In this document: positions 1 through 13,558 of the stretch, one piece after another
Numbering within the stretch: the stretch's first letter is position 1
Layout: every line of letters begins with the position of its first letter
Source: Setaria digitata
Lineage: Eukaryota > Nematoda > Chromadorea > Rhabditida > Setariidae
Length of the DNA: 64,000 bases
Direction of reading: 5' to 3'
Assembly: GCA_003640385.1 (NCBI GenBank)
Contig: RCAB01000123.1
Span: 83,461 to 147,460 of the forward strand
Program-made: the position numbers and the translations under genes
Notes under the pieces: model-generated
What the model was told of the DNA's origin: nothing
Databases searched by the model: none
The model's input: the letters and a program-made list of their open reading frames with translations, nothing else

Positions 1-368
1 TAATCTTTGCCATTTTTTGGATGTCCTGGCTTACGCAGAATAGAATAGGACATCCTTTAAATATATGATTACTGAGCTATAGAGTAACTTTTTAAATGAA
101 TAAATCTAGGCTACTTCGGTGAATGTCAAACTCTCCGTTTATCGGAGGGCCGCTCATATATTAGGTTTAATTTTTAGTGAACTGCGAAACTCCCAGAATT
201 TATAGCGGCGGCTTCTTCAACGTAGAAAAAGTAATTCTTAATGATATTTTTCGTCGACATGGTAGTTAATGAAAAAATAAATCAATGTCGAGGAAAATCG
301 ATACAGTCTTAAACTTCGTCATTGTCTTATCTTGAATATTACGATATAACTCATGAATATCTTTTAAG

Positions 369-454
369 TATCTCAAGGGACATTTGGAAGTTCGCTTGTT
401 CCAATAAAAATCGTGTCGGACTTAATAGAATCTCAGCATGAAAAAGGACCCCAG
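369..454 (+). other. candidate upstream exon of the R3HCC1-like gene
   Basis: An open stretch between an AG at 367-368 and a GT at 455-456. It ends in phase 0 (gga ccc cag|gtagtt), which matches the phase-0 start of the clear exon at 798. Its translation ends in E-K-G-P-Q and is hydrophilic, in keeping with the disordered N-terminal part of such proteins. An in-frame taa lies just before the acceptor. The polypyrimidine tract is poor, and I see no homology, so this is only a suggestion for where the 5' part of the gene continues. Positions 1-368 hold nothing else I can support. Confidence 0.3.
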
Positions 455-797
455 GTAGTTTTTTATTTTATTGTATTCTGTTGCATCCTTGAGAATTTCG
501 AAGGGAAGAGTTTGATGGAAAAAAATTTCTTCAGATATTTTGTTGTAGGTCGATATTGTAGGTTTATTCCTCTTTCAGCTGTCAACTTCCAACACTGTTC
601 TGAGAAGGATTTTTACTTTTTGAATTATTTTTTTGTCATAGAGGCAAATAAAATTCAGGTTTCTAATTGCACTTCTGAAAGAACAGTTCATCGAGCGTAG
701 ACTGTATTTGTTTTTTATCACTGTAAGATTCATGAGTTAGTTAAGCTACTTTAATGGCAGATGTTCGACATGAAGATTTCCTCAAATATCTTTGCAG

Positions 798-2425
798 GAT
801 ACTCCAGCATCTGGTGCAGATGAGAGCATGGAAGCTACTGAAGCTCTGGCTGTAGATGTGGTGGAAAGTCTTTTTGATAGAAGCGGGCTGGCAGAAACTT
901 CATCTACTGCAGAGCATGTTGATAATAAGGTTTCTACATTGATACATTTTGCAACTTGTCATTCATTTATGGTAAAGTAGCGGGTTTAATTTCTATAATA
1001 GCTTGAATTTGATTTTATGTACGGGATCCAAGACCCTTCAGGGACTTCGTCTATTCTTTAAAATGGAATTGAAAGGAAATTTTTGTTAACTGAGAAATAG
1101 TTGTAGTCTAAAAAAAAAGGTTTCTACTTACTTGTTCTAGGATCTGGTAAGGAGCAGTAATGAAAGTGATGTTCCGAGTCCAAGCAAGAGTAAGCCGACT
1201 TCTTTGGCAAAATTAGTGGATGGTAAGAAGAAGGAGGAAGCTACGAATGAAGAAGAAAAGGGAAAAGATGAGACTAGCTATGGTACAGTGGATTCATGGG
1301 AGGAGCTTGACAACGATGACTACAGCTCCAAACTTGTTAATGAGGTTCACATATCACCTGCGAAATAAGTTTCCTAAATTTTAATCCGGGCATATTTGTT
1401 TGAATTATTCGGAGTTGCATTTCCTTTGGGTTAGTTCACTGTTAGGGATCTGCGTAATTGTTTCGATGTGTTCTTTTTAAGCAGTGGATGCAATATCTAT
1501 TTTCTGCTTTTATTATTTGGTCGGAAAATTTATGAAACCACAGGTAGTAGTTAAATTTGACACTGAAAAAAAAAAAAATCATTTAACAGTCGGTTTTACA
1601 GATCGAAATAGCAATGTGTAAGGTAAGAATTCGGAAGCCGAAGATTGACTACTTTAGTGGACCTTCCGTCGTTCCCTGGGATGATAGTTTGCTACCACAT
1701 GTTTTGGAAGCCTTCAACCTTCCTGCCAAATTTACCGAAGATGATGTGAAGCAGGAATTGGCCAAGCATGATTGCGCTGATGTAGCTATTCATCCTGTTG
1801 ATGACACACATTGTTTGGTGGTATTTTCCTCTAAGAATGCTGGTAAGTTTTAACGATTATATCATAATAAGTTGTGAGCGAAATCAAATCATTTGTCTGA
1901 GAAAAAAAAATAAATTTAATTACAGCACTGCAAGCTATGATTGCTGTTCGACAGCGACAGAGTACTGTTAGAGTTCGACTTCGCTCTTTGTGTGATGCAA
2001 CTAGAGCTGCACAGGAGAAGGCTCGCAAATATGAAGCATTCCTTCGCCCTCATAAGCAGCGTCCTCAAACAACACCACTTGTGGCTCGTCGTCTTGTTGA
2101 GGGTGCTCTTGGCAAACGCTCAAATGTTTCAGCACAACAGATCAGCAATGAGAGAAAACAGCTGAAAAACGCAAAAGGTTTATATATTTCTTTTCATCCG
2201 TTTTCGAAAAAAGAAAAGGAATGAAAGAATGGTGGAGTAGTCGGTTATTATTGGAATTATAGATAAGGTTATTGAATCTGTGAAACAATTTTAAATGGAT
2301 CGGAGTTATTTGAAATGAATAGGTCTTTCAAAAATTATAAAAACTCTCTTGGACATATGTTTCTTAATCATAATGTTTCAGATTTGAAGCAAGCAAAGGC
2401 AGCAATTTGGGAAGATGATCCGTAA
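798..2425 (+). CDS. R3HCC1/R3HCC1L-like protein, C-terminal part (5' end missing)
   Basis: Exons 798..929, 1141..1344, 1602..1842, 1926..2177 and 2382..2425 (stop taa) join in phase to 290 codons. The C-terminal half matches the conserved module of vertebrate R3HCC1/R3HCC1L (coiled-coil and R3H-containing proteins). It has the order W-x-x-x-L-L-P-H-V-L-E-A-F, a short alpha/beta RRM-like fold with the D-D-T-H-x-L-V-V-F-S-S strand, then A-T-R-A-A-Q-E-K-A-R and a basic R-P-Q-T-T-x-L-V-A-R-R-L tail. The last residues are I-W-E-D-D-P, as in the family (I-W-E). The first two exons are acidic, Ser/Glu-rich and probably disordered. No R3H domain is visible; it may lie upstream or be absent. Molecular function in worms is unknown to me; an RNA-associated role is only an inference from the RRM-like fold. 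Confidence 0.82.
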
Positions 2426-2521
2426 AAGTGTGGGACGTGTCATTCGTTTTTTCGTGTTCAGCTGTGGCGCGAATTAAAAAAGGAAAAAGAAAAGAAAAGA
2501 AAAAAAAGTGCAATTCCAGAT

Positions 2522-2527
2522 AATAAA
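2522..2527 (+). terminator. poly(A) signal AATAAA after the R3HCC1-like gene
   Basis: The first AATAAA on the plus strand lies about 97 nt after the stop codon at 2425, a normal spacing for a nematode 3' UTR. It is the only canonical signal close to the stop. Cleavage would be expected roughly 10-20 nt later; this was not tested. Confidence 0.5.
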
Positions 2528-3586
2528 AGCGACGTAGTTGATCAAAAGTTGGTAGCTGATGCAGATTGCTTTTGTTGGAATTTAATAATTCGTTTTTTCC
2601 CATTACAAGTAAAAATCTCTTCCAACTTTTATCCATAACATTATAACATTTGCATATCTTTTCTACACTTTCTTTTTTATTTTCCTTTAATATTTCATTT
2701 ACTTTCACTTCAGATAATTTTTGACATTTCTATAACCCTATCTTATTTTTCCCTGACCGAAGCCCTTTTCAAGTTCGGCAAACGTCTTCTTAAACATGTT
2801 GAATCTCTTTCGTCCTTTCATTAGCAGATGTCACCTTTTAACCTTGCCGTGCACGTCATTATCTGCATCAGTTTGCTTCTAAATCAGCACCTTACCTTTT
2901 TCTTTTTACCAACTTCTTCGAAAAGAGAAAAATTCACATCCAACATATCTTATTTTTACTGCGATTGCTTTTATATTATTGCACTTTCGTCTGGTTTTTG
3001 ATAATGCGTACCATTTTGGTCAATCCTAAAGAGGATTTTGCTATGAAAAAAAGTAATTAACAAGTTTCACATTCATTGCAAATGAACGTATTTCTGGCAC
3101 GGGTAGACTTGGAGTGCACCCTTCTTTTCATCCATATGTATGTTTAATATGTGTATAGGATGAAAAATGCCGTCCGAAAGTCTGCGGCTTGATGCTTGGT
3201 TGCACGGTGGTTTCAATTCCTGGGCATTTAATCTAGCAACTCTGCTAATGGATTCTTCGTCTCAGTCTCTCACAAAGCTACACTTTATTGTCACTTTATA
3301 GTAGATGTACACGAAGCATCGATGGATGACTAGATGATTATTGAAATTACGTCGCATTGCTTGCACTTATATTAGATAGTTTCTTTGCAGTAACTGCAGA
3401 GACATTTCTATCTACACTTACCTTTCAACAGGAGTGTTTCTGGTGGCTTAATGATAATTCTGTCGATGATTACTCGTTTAAGCAACACTTACGTACACAT
3501 GATAAAGGAGCCTTATTTTTATTTTCCTTTTATGTTTTCGCTGTCAAACTGCTCTTTTTCAGTATTGTGCATGTGAATTTTTTCCG

Positions 3587-3617
3587 TTTTTTTTTTTTTT
3601 TTTTCTTTTTTTTTTTT
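3587..3617. repeat. poly-T tract
   Basis: A run of T broken by a single C at 3605. Similar homopolymer runs occur elsewhere (for example around 15250, 20107, 32539, 42524, 46943, 52299 and 52844 as A on the plus strand), mostly within introns or intergenic DNA. Confidence 0.8.
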
Positions 3618-6600
3618 ACACAAAACTGTGATTTGTGCTAACACCCTTACCATTTACAGTTGTTCTCTGTGGCACATTCGGTAACAACTTTTTCCATTTC
3701 TGTTGTATTCCCTACCAAACACACTGTTTGTGCTTGTTAATGCATAACATTTTTTTTTTTGCAGCACAACTCTTTGGGCGTAAATTCAAGTTTTCCGTGT
3801 TTTCTTCTACCTTCTCGTCTCATTTTGAAGTTAAATTTTTTCTCAGAAAATTTCAGCCACAGTATTTTCATTTTGTTTATGTATGTCCTTCTATATGTGA
3901 TATATATCGTGAGTTTTTTTTTTTACTTTTTGACTTTTTTGTGGTTTTTTTGGTCGTTATTCTCTTCACACACTGTGTTGTTGCTTACATCACTATGAGA
4001 AAGAGGTGGGCTTGCAGCGCCGTTTTCAAAAATTTGCTCTGATTTGATAGTTTTTCTACTACTAAATTCATTACCATCATATTCGGTAATAAAGCTGTAT
4101 AAAATGAACAGTTAACATATAGTGGTACATCTGGAGGTCAGGTCATCTGATTCATTGTTCAAGGAGGTAAATAGCGTAGTACATTATGTTTACGGAAGTA
4201 AAATGACGAAAGCAGTGAAATAGTTTGTTTTTTGAACCAGTGTTGCTGGATCCTGTTCATTAGAAAAAGTAGTAGGTTAGTGGGCCTTTTGTCCATAAAA
4301 GTGATACAGTGCGATCACGTGGAGATATTCTGTGAAAACATGCGTCTTCAGTTGCAGAAGTTCCTGCGTGATTTTATATTTCATGTTCTGGCAAAGCTAG
4401 TTTACTAGTATGTTGTGGTTGTGGAGAAAGAATTTGAAAAGAATTTGTTGACACTTTCTGTTTTCGAAATTGAGGCTCGTTCTCCAAGTTTGTCATCAAA
4501 GATAACAAAATTCCATGTCAGAAATGTTGTAAAGACGGATACTTCACACAATTATAGGATAAAGGTGATAAAAATCTTGTAGTCTTTTTACTTCTTTTCA
4601 AGGAGCTGTAGACAACATTTTATATTGGTTCAGGTAGACCTGGTGTTGATATCCAGCATTGGATGGCTATATTTTTATAATGAAATTATCATTATTTTGC
4701 CATTTCTTTCTCCACACCAATATTACCCTCTCACCTCTTTGAGATATAAAGCTTTCAAGGTCGAGAACAGGTCGTTGGAGGAAAGCAAGAAAATCAATGA
4801 ACAGTAAATAATGGGCTGCGTCAGTGTCAAGCACGCACTGACATTCATTCCCGTTCCCTCTCTCTCCTACTTCCTGTTTCATTATGATACCTAACTTAAT
4901 TTTCCATCTTTCCAAGTGTTCGGAAAATTAGTTAACCGCAAATGTGTTTGCCATTATAATCTAGAGAATTTCTTCTATTTCCCAGGAATATTTGTAGGTA
5001 AATGGTGATCAGTGGACGGTGCTTTTAGTAGTCACATTCCCTCCTGTTTTTCTGGCTAGTCATTTAGATGGTGACTATTTATGCAAGTTATAAATTTTAT
5101 GTTTCTGTTAAATTAACTACCCAAGTGACGTGACAAATTCCTTGTTGCTACGCCCATATGATTGACTATTTGACGCTCTGTCAAAGTTTCCAATTTCTTG
5201 AGGTGATTTATTTTCCCTTTACTTCCGAAAAAGGAAAAAGATTAGCTTTTAGTTAAGGAGGTTACAGTTGTCGAGGAAATTTTGTGTTGGAAAAATTTAA
5301 AAGAATACATTTGTAATATAAATATAAAAAATGTATTCAAAAGAGGAAACATGTTTATTTATTAACTGATTATATTTAATTTAACCTTTTAGTTCCTTAA
5401 GATTTAATTTATTAATTCCTTACGATCGTTCATCAAAGTTTATTTGTACAATTTTTTAAATGCTTACGAATTTCGCCATTCGCATGTGATGTACATATTT
5501 GATGAAATTGCGCTTGATGAGAGAACATAGAATGAAGTCAATAAAAACTATGCAAATCATTGGATTATGATAGCATAAATGATCAAACTGATAAGGGTCG
5601 TAGGATTCACTGTTATTATAAGCCGTTCGCTCTTTCCCTTCACAATAACTCTAAGAGAAAAAAAATAAAGTCTCATGGCATTTGATACATACCGACTGAA
5701 TGAATAACTCGGACTGTTGGTGTTAAAAATAACATCCACAGCAAAAATTTTCCTCTTTCCACTATCCTTCATTATAGGTAATTTACTTCAGTCTCAGGAT
5801 GAAATAATTCTTAAGGTCATAAAGCTTCGTTATTAATGGAACATTTAAATGGCAATTATAGAAGTGTAAACAAGACAATAAAACGTTTCACTCAATTAAA
5901 AAATATTATTAATTCTTTATTCCGAAGCAAATTTCTGCATTGTTTTCAAATGATTTACTTCGAAGGATGTTTTGAGATAGGAAAAAGTATATAACCTTTA
6001 AAATCTGCTTCAATTCATTCATTCTCAACGTTTAAATCATTCAGTGCTGAGCAGATCTGTCTATCAAATACGGAAATTCTGAAATAAAATGATCATTCCG
6101 GACTTGATCCATTCATAAAAATGAAATATTGAATTCAGAAAATAAACATTTAATCACAAATGACCAGTGGCAATGAATGATTAACGTCGTTAATTTAAAT
6201 TCCGTAATTTATTACTTAAAGGAAGAACAGCAACCGACCGATATATGAGTTTTTAAAATAAGTTATTCAAATCTGTTCAATTTATCAATGAACATCACAT
6301 ATATAATGTATATAATACAACTGTGAAACGAATTTTATTGATCAGTGAAAAGTGGAAGAGCTGGAAAGGATGAGATATGGGTGAAGAAGAGGTATGGGAC
6401 GTGGAAATGGAAGAAGAGTACTACAACTGCTAAATGCTCTAAGCTGCTAGATACTTCTAGCTTGCTTAGACCAATAGTTGTAGTACTAAGATTCATTCTC
6501 GTTTTCATATCCTTTAAATTAATCGTCTATATCGTTGCTTTGAAACATTGTTTGATATCGATCATTACTGGGCAATAAATCATTTTTTATTATTTTTATT

Positions 6601-7338
6601 ATTGCTCCCATTATCGTTATTATTATTGTCTGTTATATGGCCTTATCAATATCATTCCGTCGGACAATGAAATATGAACATTGAAACTTATCATCTGATT
6701 TCTTGTTATGTTTGAGCATTCCAATGAAAATTAAGTTTAAATTGTCAGATCTGACGTAGAAATTTGTTTACTCTTTCTTTTATCGTAGCAGTTGAAATTG
6801 ATTTTCAAAATTTTTCTTTTTCACACTTGAAAAAATTCAAAGAAAAAAAGAGAAGAAAAGAAAGAACTCCAAACATTTTTCAGATCTTCTTCTTACTAGT
6901 AATACTTCTTTTATATATCATGATTTATCCACATTGATTAAATAACTAACGTTTCATTATATTCCATAATTGAATTTAAAATAAAAGTCATACTTCTATG
7001 TAAACTGAAAATCAAAATCTTGTTTTTTCGTCCACTAAACCTACAATTTGTTTCGATATCATATTGCCTGAACGAGTAGAAAGATAATTGCCGCAACAAC
7101 CATATCGGTGTCAAACTATATGTTTCATAAATTTTAACAGTTCTTTAAGACTATGCATTAAAGTTTGTTTATTTATACAGTTTTGCTATACTAATCCTTT
7201 GCTAATAATTTTTTTTATTTTAAACTGATGTCGCTGTATACAATGTAATGTTGTACGAAAAATTAATACTAATATTTGTTTGTAGGCCACTTCCTTTAAT
7301 AAGATTAAAAATAGTAGCAGACTTTTAAATCAAAATAA

Positions 7339-10300
7339 ATGAGTAAAATACAATTGGACTCAAACAGTGAGTTTTCAGTTGCTAATGACAACGAAAGCAA
7401 CTCAAGATCACTGGGGAAGATGTATGAGGCTGCAGATTTAGAAGCTAGCTTTCGAAAAGCTGATATGAAAACCTCTAATCTTGAGGTTTTTTTATTTTTT
7501 TTTTATAGCAAACCTTACCATTTTAAAATTCGCACAACACAGTGTAACATTTTCATGGCTAAAATTCTTCATTCATTTCAGCTAGGCTCTACAAAAAAAA
7601 AAAAAAAAAAAACCATATTTCAAGAACAGGTATTTAGACTTTCCAAGCTGTCTTGAACCAAAAGATAAATTGCCCTTTTTTCATTTATATCATATTTTAT
7701 TGGATTGTAATATGTATACCTTTCGAATACCGTCGAATTATATCTTCTGTTTGTTCAGTTTTCTCACATGGCATTTCTCTACCGCTTCTCCAATATCAAA
7801 ACGTTACTAAATCATACGTCATTTTACCAGTGCTAAATGGGTTCAGTGTTAACATGAACTGACTGATAGATAATGCTTTTTACAGATAAGAATTAGATGA
7901 TCACACATTATAAAATCGATTAAATCCATTTACATTCACTTATAAATTCTAATCATACTCTGCAACTGGAAAGCTACATTTCAGTGTTTTTCGGTAGTTC
8001 AGTAAAAATAAAAAAAAATATTCGAAAATAATAATAATAAGTTGCTATCGCTACTAGCAGTAGCATTAAAGTCATCAATCGTCCCCTTGTTAGTCTTTCT
8101 AACATCGATTTTTATTTAGTGAAAATGATGAAGTATCAGACGGAAAAGATGAGAAGAGTATTATAGTATGATATCAACTATTATGAATTGCAAAACCAAA
8201 CTGATGTTGCGTTGTTCCCAAATTTCACTGTATAATATAAATTATACATGCCGATTGCATTGCATTACCGCTCACTAAATCTGTCATATCAACAACAAAC
8301 AGAGGGGTTCTATTTGTTGTGCTAAGGTAGACAATAACAGGAATCGCATTCCTTCCACCTGTTTCATCAGTATTTTTGACAACAACATAGAAATAATAAA
8401 GGAATGATCGGGACTATTAGTTGACGAAAAAATCAATGGATAGAGTTGTTTATCTTTTCATTCAGTCCTTTCAACTTTATTTGGTTATTATTCTTCCTTA
8501 CGAAACTCCCTAACTGTTTGTTTACTTATCAATAAATCCCTCTAAATGTTATAAATTTATTATATACTTTAAATCCTTAGAATCAATGTAAAGAAAAAAA
8601 GAGATAAATTAGATGGAAAATAGAAGTTGGTGTATAATTAGTCATAACGTCAGTGTCTGGAAAGAGTGATTATGCATTTTTAAATCATCAATGGTGATAG
8701 AGTGTTTCTCACCATAAATTTCATTATCATAATTCATCAGTTATCACAACAATTCGTATATTTCTTCCCTTAGTCATTTCGGTACAATCATCATTAGCCA
8801 TTCGATAACTGTTTTCCAATTTATTTCAAAAATGGCTCATCAAATAATCTACTGATTTTAACCGTTCGAACGTTCCGATAAAAATAAGTTTTCTCCGTCG
8901 CTTTCTCTCTCTTTCTCTCTCTGTAAATATCAAGATACAATCATTACAAAAACTTTTGTTTAATGTTTGATAATATTTTACCGATGGTTCGCTATGTTGC
9001 TCATTTCTTGCTGCTTATAAAAATATCTTCCAATGGTTTCATTTCAGTGATCGTTTTATTGTGTGTTCGAAGGCAACAAACTGTTTTGTAGTGCAATGTA
9101 CGAGCAGTTAGAGGTAATTTATGCCAGTCCGGATGTTTACCTGGAAAATCATTCGGTCATTCTAATGTGCTAAATGTTACTACTCCAATTAAACAGTATC
9201 TATCATTCAAAACTTAAAATATCTTTTCGTTACGAAAATTTTTCGAAATTATTTCATCTATAACGTAATTAATTCTATATTATTGAATACGAAATTATGT
9301 CATTAATCTTTTAATTGATTAATACAAGATACCCAGAACTTAACAGCTGTTGTTTGTGAGAAAACACAAATTAGAAAAATGCTTTTCTTTGCGCCTCCTT
9401 TTAAAATAGATGATCGGTTTACGTACGTACGTACTGTTGCAGACATATATACATACGTAAATACATACATACAGACATACACAGACACAGACACACACAC
9501 ACACATAGGTGCACACGCACATACGTTTAATATAGAATTTGGTTTGATTTTGCTAATACAACTGTTGTCATCATCTATTTTCCTTGGGATTTTTTTTCAA
9601 GATCGTTTATTGGCATCTGATTGTAATGAAGAAGGGAAGAGAGTATGGTGAGGTACATCCTCATGCTTAATCATAAAGGGCAGTGGTGTATCGAAATTGT
9701 TTTTGCTTTGTCTTTCCTCATCTTTTTGTTTTTTAGATGACGAACACCATGTTGGATTTGTTTAAATCTTACTTAATTAGCTATTAGTTGTAGCTATCAC
9801 TTTAACTGTGTGATTTTTCTTTTCTTCCAGTAAATATTATTTCCTTTTTTTTTTCCACCTCTGTTTCTATGCATGGAACTATTAAAGAAACCATAATTTT
9901 AATGAATTGTCTATTATTTCCACTACTGCTAGGAATTTGCTATTATTTTCTTTAAGCTATATGCCAAAAGCCAGCTCACATCAATTTCCATATTATTTGG
10001 ATGTAGGGTGATTCACTGATAATATTCAAATTTTTGCAATTCACTAATTTTCCCAGAAAATGTTGCGGTTGTTCTCATTTTTCTGAATAAACTAGCACCG
10101 TTTTTTTTTATGGTAAAACTTATTGAAGAATTGAACTATATAAAGGGCAAGTTAGTGGTGGTAAGGAACCATACATCGTCACCGCACTCCCGCCTGTTAA
10201 CTCATATAAAGTGCTTTGTAAATAGAGTGGTAGTGACTAAATTCAGGAGATTTGCTTACGTTCAACCATCACTCGTTTCACTCAGCCTGAATATTGGTCA

Positions 10301-13300
10301 CTGTGTCCACGAACAGTTTCCAAACTACATCCCTATCTCCTTCCATTGGATGCTTCTTCTTCCCGTGAACTTATTTACTAAGGAATAATTACATTTAGTA
10401 TTTATATACAATTTTTATTTTAAATTTATATATGCGTTTTATTTTGCATCACATATCTTCATTATATCACTTTTACAGATGATTTCAATACAAACTACGA
10501 AGTGCGGCTTCGTACATGTGTACGTTCAAGGCAGTCTAGATGACCGGAATGGGAAGACTATCATCATGACTGTGCATGACGTTGGGACAAATTGTATGTT
10601 CAATTGATTTTATTTGATTTATATAAAATTTTTTATAAGAACAGTTTTAAGTTGTTATGGCATTCAGCAGTTTGTAAAAAGGGATGAGGCAATTGTTGGC
10701 TAACCACATGCACTAGACACAGTTTCATTCTAAAAATCTTAGGAACAATCAGTTTTGGATAGCAAATGATGTATTTACTATTTAATAACATTTTGATTAA
10801 CATTTTCATTTGCATATATGGTTTGATATTTGGGTCCCTTTCCGTGTTCGACTTTCAGTTCAATCACTGCTTTGAGATAGCTACACTGCGGTACTCCAGT
10901 CGAATACGGAAAAATTTCCTTAGAATTTCTAGTGAACATTGTACTTCTGGCATGCTTCTCTGACTTGTTATGCTGTTAATAATAAGTAAAAAGATCACAC
11001 TGTTTAAAATTGTACGGAGAACAAAAATAAAGTACACTTCTTTTTCATTTTGGTAACAAAGTGGTTATGGTTCTCATAGCAGTGTTAGATTAAAGCCGAT
11101 AAACCATTAGAAAATGTACTAAAAAACAAAAAAAAAAAGTCGATTTTGGATCTTAATGGGCACATTGACATCTCGAAACGTGAATAAAAATTCAGCACAT
11201 CGACTACTGCACATTCATTCCTTTGTACTTGTACCAGTATATGTCTACAGAGTTTATGTTTTATAGTTCGCAGAGTACTGTTGTTCACAGTTGTCCTCTC
11301 TTAGTTTCGTTTGCAGATAAAAGTTTTGTGCGCTTTTGCAACCATCTGTCAATGGCTGATGTAAAAGCGAAATCAATTTTTTTGCATGTTTGCATTCCTG
11401 GTCAAGAAGACAATGCACCGGATTTCGTGGGAGAGTTAGTAGTCAATTCTATTATTCCATTTATTTGAAGATTGAAAATCTCATTCTTGATGTAGCAAAG
11501 TTTTTACTGAAATCAATAAATAAAGTGTCTGTCATGCTTTGAAAAGTTTGCACATATTTTCTAAAATAAGACACTTCAGATTTATTTAAATAGCCCTTAC
11601 CGCCAACTTTCGTTAAAGATAACATAGCGCTTTGAAACGAAAGAACGATAAATTGCCGTTTTCAAATAGGGATGATGTATAAATTTTTTATTGCTGTAGT
11701 TTGAATTTTGAATTTTCTAACAAAGTAAGTAAATATCTACTTCCAGTTTTCCAACGCTTGATCAGCTTGGTGAGGATCTTGTTTGTGTATTAGATAAACT
11801 GGATGTGAAAACATGCATTGCATTCGGTGAAGGAGCTGGTGCAAATATTATCTGTCGTTTTGCTGTAAGTTTAGTACGCTTATCTTTTTTATTCCTCACT
11901 TATTATAGCATCCTGTACTCTTTACTCTTTTTTTTTTTTTTTTCATTTCTTACTATATTTTTAGATTTATTTAATTGATAAGCACCAAATTTTCCACTTT
12001 CTTATTCACTGCGGAAGAATTGCTTTGGTTATTTCTCTTTGCATCTGTGTTGTAAATGCAATCCAGTGAATTTGTCTTTTGCTAGGACGATAATCCAACT
12101 CAAGTTTGCAGATGTCATCTCCAAATCGCATTATGGGAATTTGCCTTGTGCACTGCACTTCTACTACTGCAGGAATTATCGAATATTGCAAGGATAAAGT
12201 TTGTTGTAGGAATTGTCTTTTTGCGTGCATTGTGAGAAATGCATGGTTTTGATTTGTCAAAAAATTCTGTTGAATTTACAATTTAAAAATACTAGAGCTT
12301 CATCATAGAGGGTTCCATGATATAGTGTTCGTATTTATTGTTGTATCTTTTTATATTTTTGCACTTAACTTCAAGAACTTCTCATTAATATCTAATTCAT
12401 TTATCGTAATATATATCGTTACTATTTGTGCTCCTAATCATTACAGCTTATCAACATGCGGCTTGAGTCCGGTGTTATGTCACAAGGTGCATGGGATTAT
12501 CTCGCAATGCACAAGTTTGGATCGGTAAGCCTCTGATTTTTCGTTTTTCTTTATTCTCATTCACCATTCGAGGATGATTTCAGTTAACATTTCATATTTT
12601 AGACCGACAAACGAGAAAAACAGGCATATATTGAAGAGTTGAAGAGCTGTTTGAATCCTAAGAACCTTAGCAAATACCTTTATAGCTTTTCAAAGAGGAG
12701 TGACATATCATCTCTCATTGGTACTAAATTGGATAAGTTAGTTTACATTTTCGTCATCTAATGGGTAGCAAAAATCACTTAGTTTGGAATTTTGCTTATC
12801 GGAAACAATTGAATGTTCATGTTATTCAGATTTTTGATTTTAATTGATTGTCAGTTTATTACTTTCCATTAAGGATTTAGATGAGTAGGCAGAGGTATTT
12901 TATGCAATTATTCAAATTACTAATTTAAAATGAACTGTGAATTGGAGGAAAGTGAACTAGTACGTGTGTAGCTTTTGTTAACAAAAGAAACACTGCAGCA
13001 TGGATGCATTACTAGTTACTGGTGCACGAGCTTCACATTTGCACACTGTTTATACTACACATAAGTCGATGAATAAGCGAAAAACGACATTATTGGTTGT
13101 GGATAACGTTAGCGACGTAATGGCTGAAGCGGTTTGTTTTTTAACGAGTTAATGATTTGTTCACTTAACTACTTATAATTAAATGATTTGCTTACCCGAG
13201 TAGTCTGGATTTTCAGCCCGAAAAGTTGGCACGTTCGTTAATTTTGTTATGTAAAGGGTGCGGTGTGTTATCCGGAGTAGCCATTCCTGGGATGGAACGA

Positions 13301-13558
13301 CAGCGCACGCTAAGCAGGTCTGTAGAACCTATACATTTTCGTAGGAGCCAAAGGAATGAAATAGGCGAACTTTTAAAGTATAAAATTTAAGTATTGGAGT
13401 GCCGAAAGTCGTCATGTATAAAAAATTGAATCCACATTTCTTGTAATTTAATCTACTTTTCCAGTTTTAAACATTTGTTTTCTCTTAGCTCAATGGAAGA
13501 AGCAGATCGCCCACGGCGTTTCTCACTTTCACAATCAACAGCGCCAGTTTTTCAATGA
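7339..13558 (+). CDS. ndrg: NDRG-family protein (alpha/beta-hydrolase fold, non-catalytic)
   Basis: Exons 7339..7485 (tentative first), 10479..10593, 11317..11434, 11747..11864, 12112..12198, 12447..12524, 12603..12736, 12999..13131, 13217..13317 and 13489..13558 give 366 residues, all junctions in phase. From the second exon on, it follows the N-myc downstream-regulated gene family: C-G-F-V-H-V-Y-V-Q-G, T-V-H-D-V-G-T-N, H-V-C-I-P-G-Q-E-D-N-A, F-P-T-L-D-Q-L, the elbow G-E-G-A-G-A-N, H-C-T-S-T-T-A-G, W-D-Y-L, L-N-P-K-N-L-S-K-Y, and a Ser-rich tail. The hydrolase nucleophile Ser is replaced in the elbow (G-E-G-A-G), as in all NDRGs, so it is a pseudo-enzyme. Vertebrate NDRGs act in stress response, vesicle traffic and differentiation. 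Exon 2 itself starts with an in-frame ATG, so the N-terminus is uncertain. Two AATAAA motifs follow 0.9 kb after the stop. Confidence 0.92.
9016..9113 (+). promoter_or_regulatory. possible alternative promoter and first exon of the NDRG gene
   Basis: Inside the 3-kb first intron there is a TATA-like box (TATAAAAA, 9016-9023), a trans-splice-type acceptor (atttcag ending 9047), and a short frame ATG TAC GAG CAG TTA GAG (9096-9113) followed by gtaattt. Its phase 0 fits the NDRG exon at 10479, which would give a protein starting M-Y-E-Q-L-E. NDRG genes commonly have alternative N-termini. No transcript evidence is available here. Confidence 0.35.
9421..9525. repeat. compound microsatellite (ACGT)n-(ACAT)n-(AC)n
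   Basis: Tandem ACGT at 9421-9433 runs into ACAT/ACAG units (about 9450-9488) and a pure AC run (9489-9504), then degenerate GCAC units. It lies within the first intron of the NDRG gene. Confidence 0.85.

Larger units (their letters stand above)
2426..7338. other. no convincing gene; UTR, T-rich and intergenic sequence
   Basis: After the poly(A) signal this 4.9-kb stretch has only short open frames (under 140 codons) rich in F, L, I and Y, typical of AT-rich random sequence. I found no run of exons with matching phases on either strand and no recognisable domain. It contains long T-rich patches around 2940-3000, 3580-3620, 3740-3760 and 3910-3960. Part of it may be promoter or 5' UTR of the NDRG gene that follows. 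Confidence 0.5.

Noticed and set aside
2364..2708. A 114-codon open frame on the minus strand
   Set aside because: It overlaps the last exon and 3' UTR of the R3HCC1-like gene and is dominated by K, F and L from A/T runs.
3170..3250. tRNA-like B-box (ggtttcaattcc) on the plus strand
   Set aside because: No A box, no acceptor stem and no anticodon arm can be drawn around it.
10110..10388. A 92-codon open frame in the NDRG first intron
   Set aside because: No acceptor/donor pair in phase with the neighbouring exons and no recognisable family.
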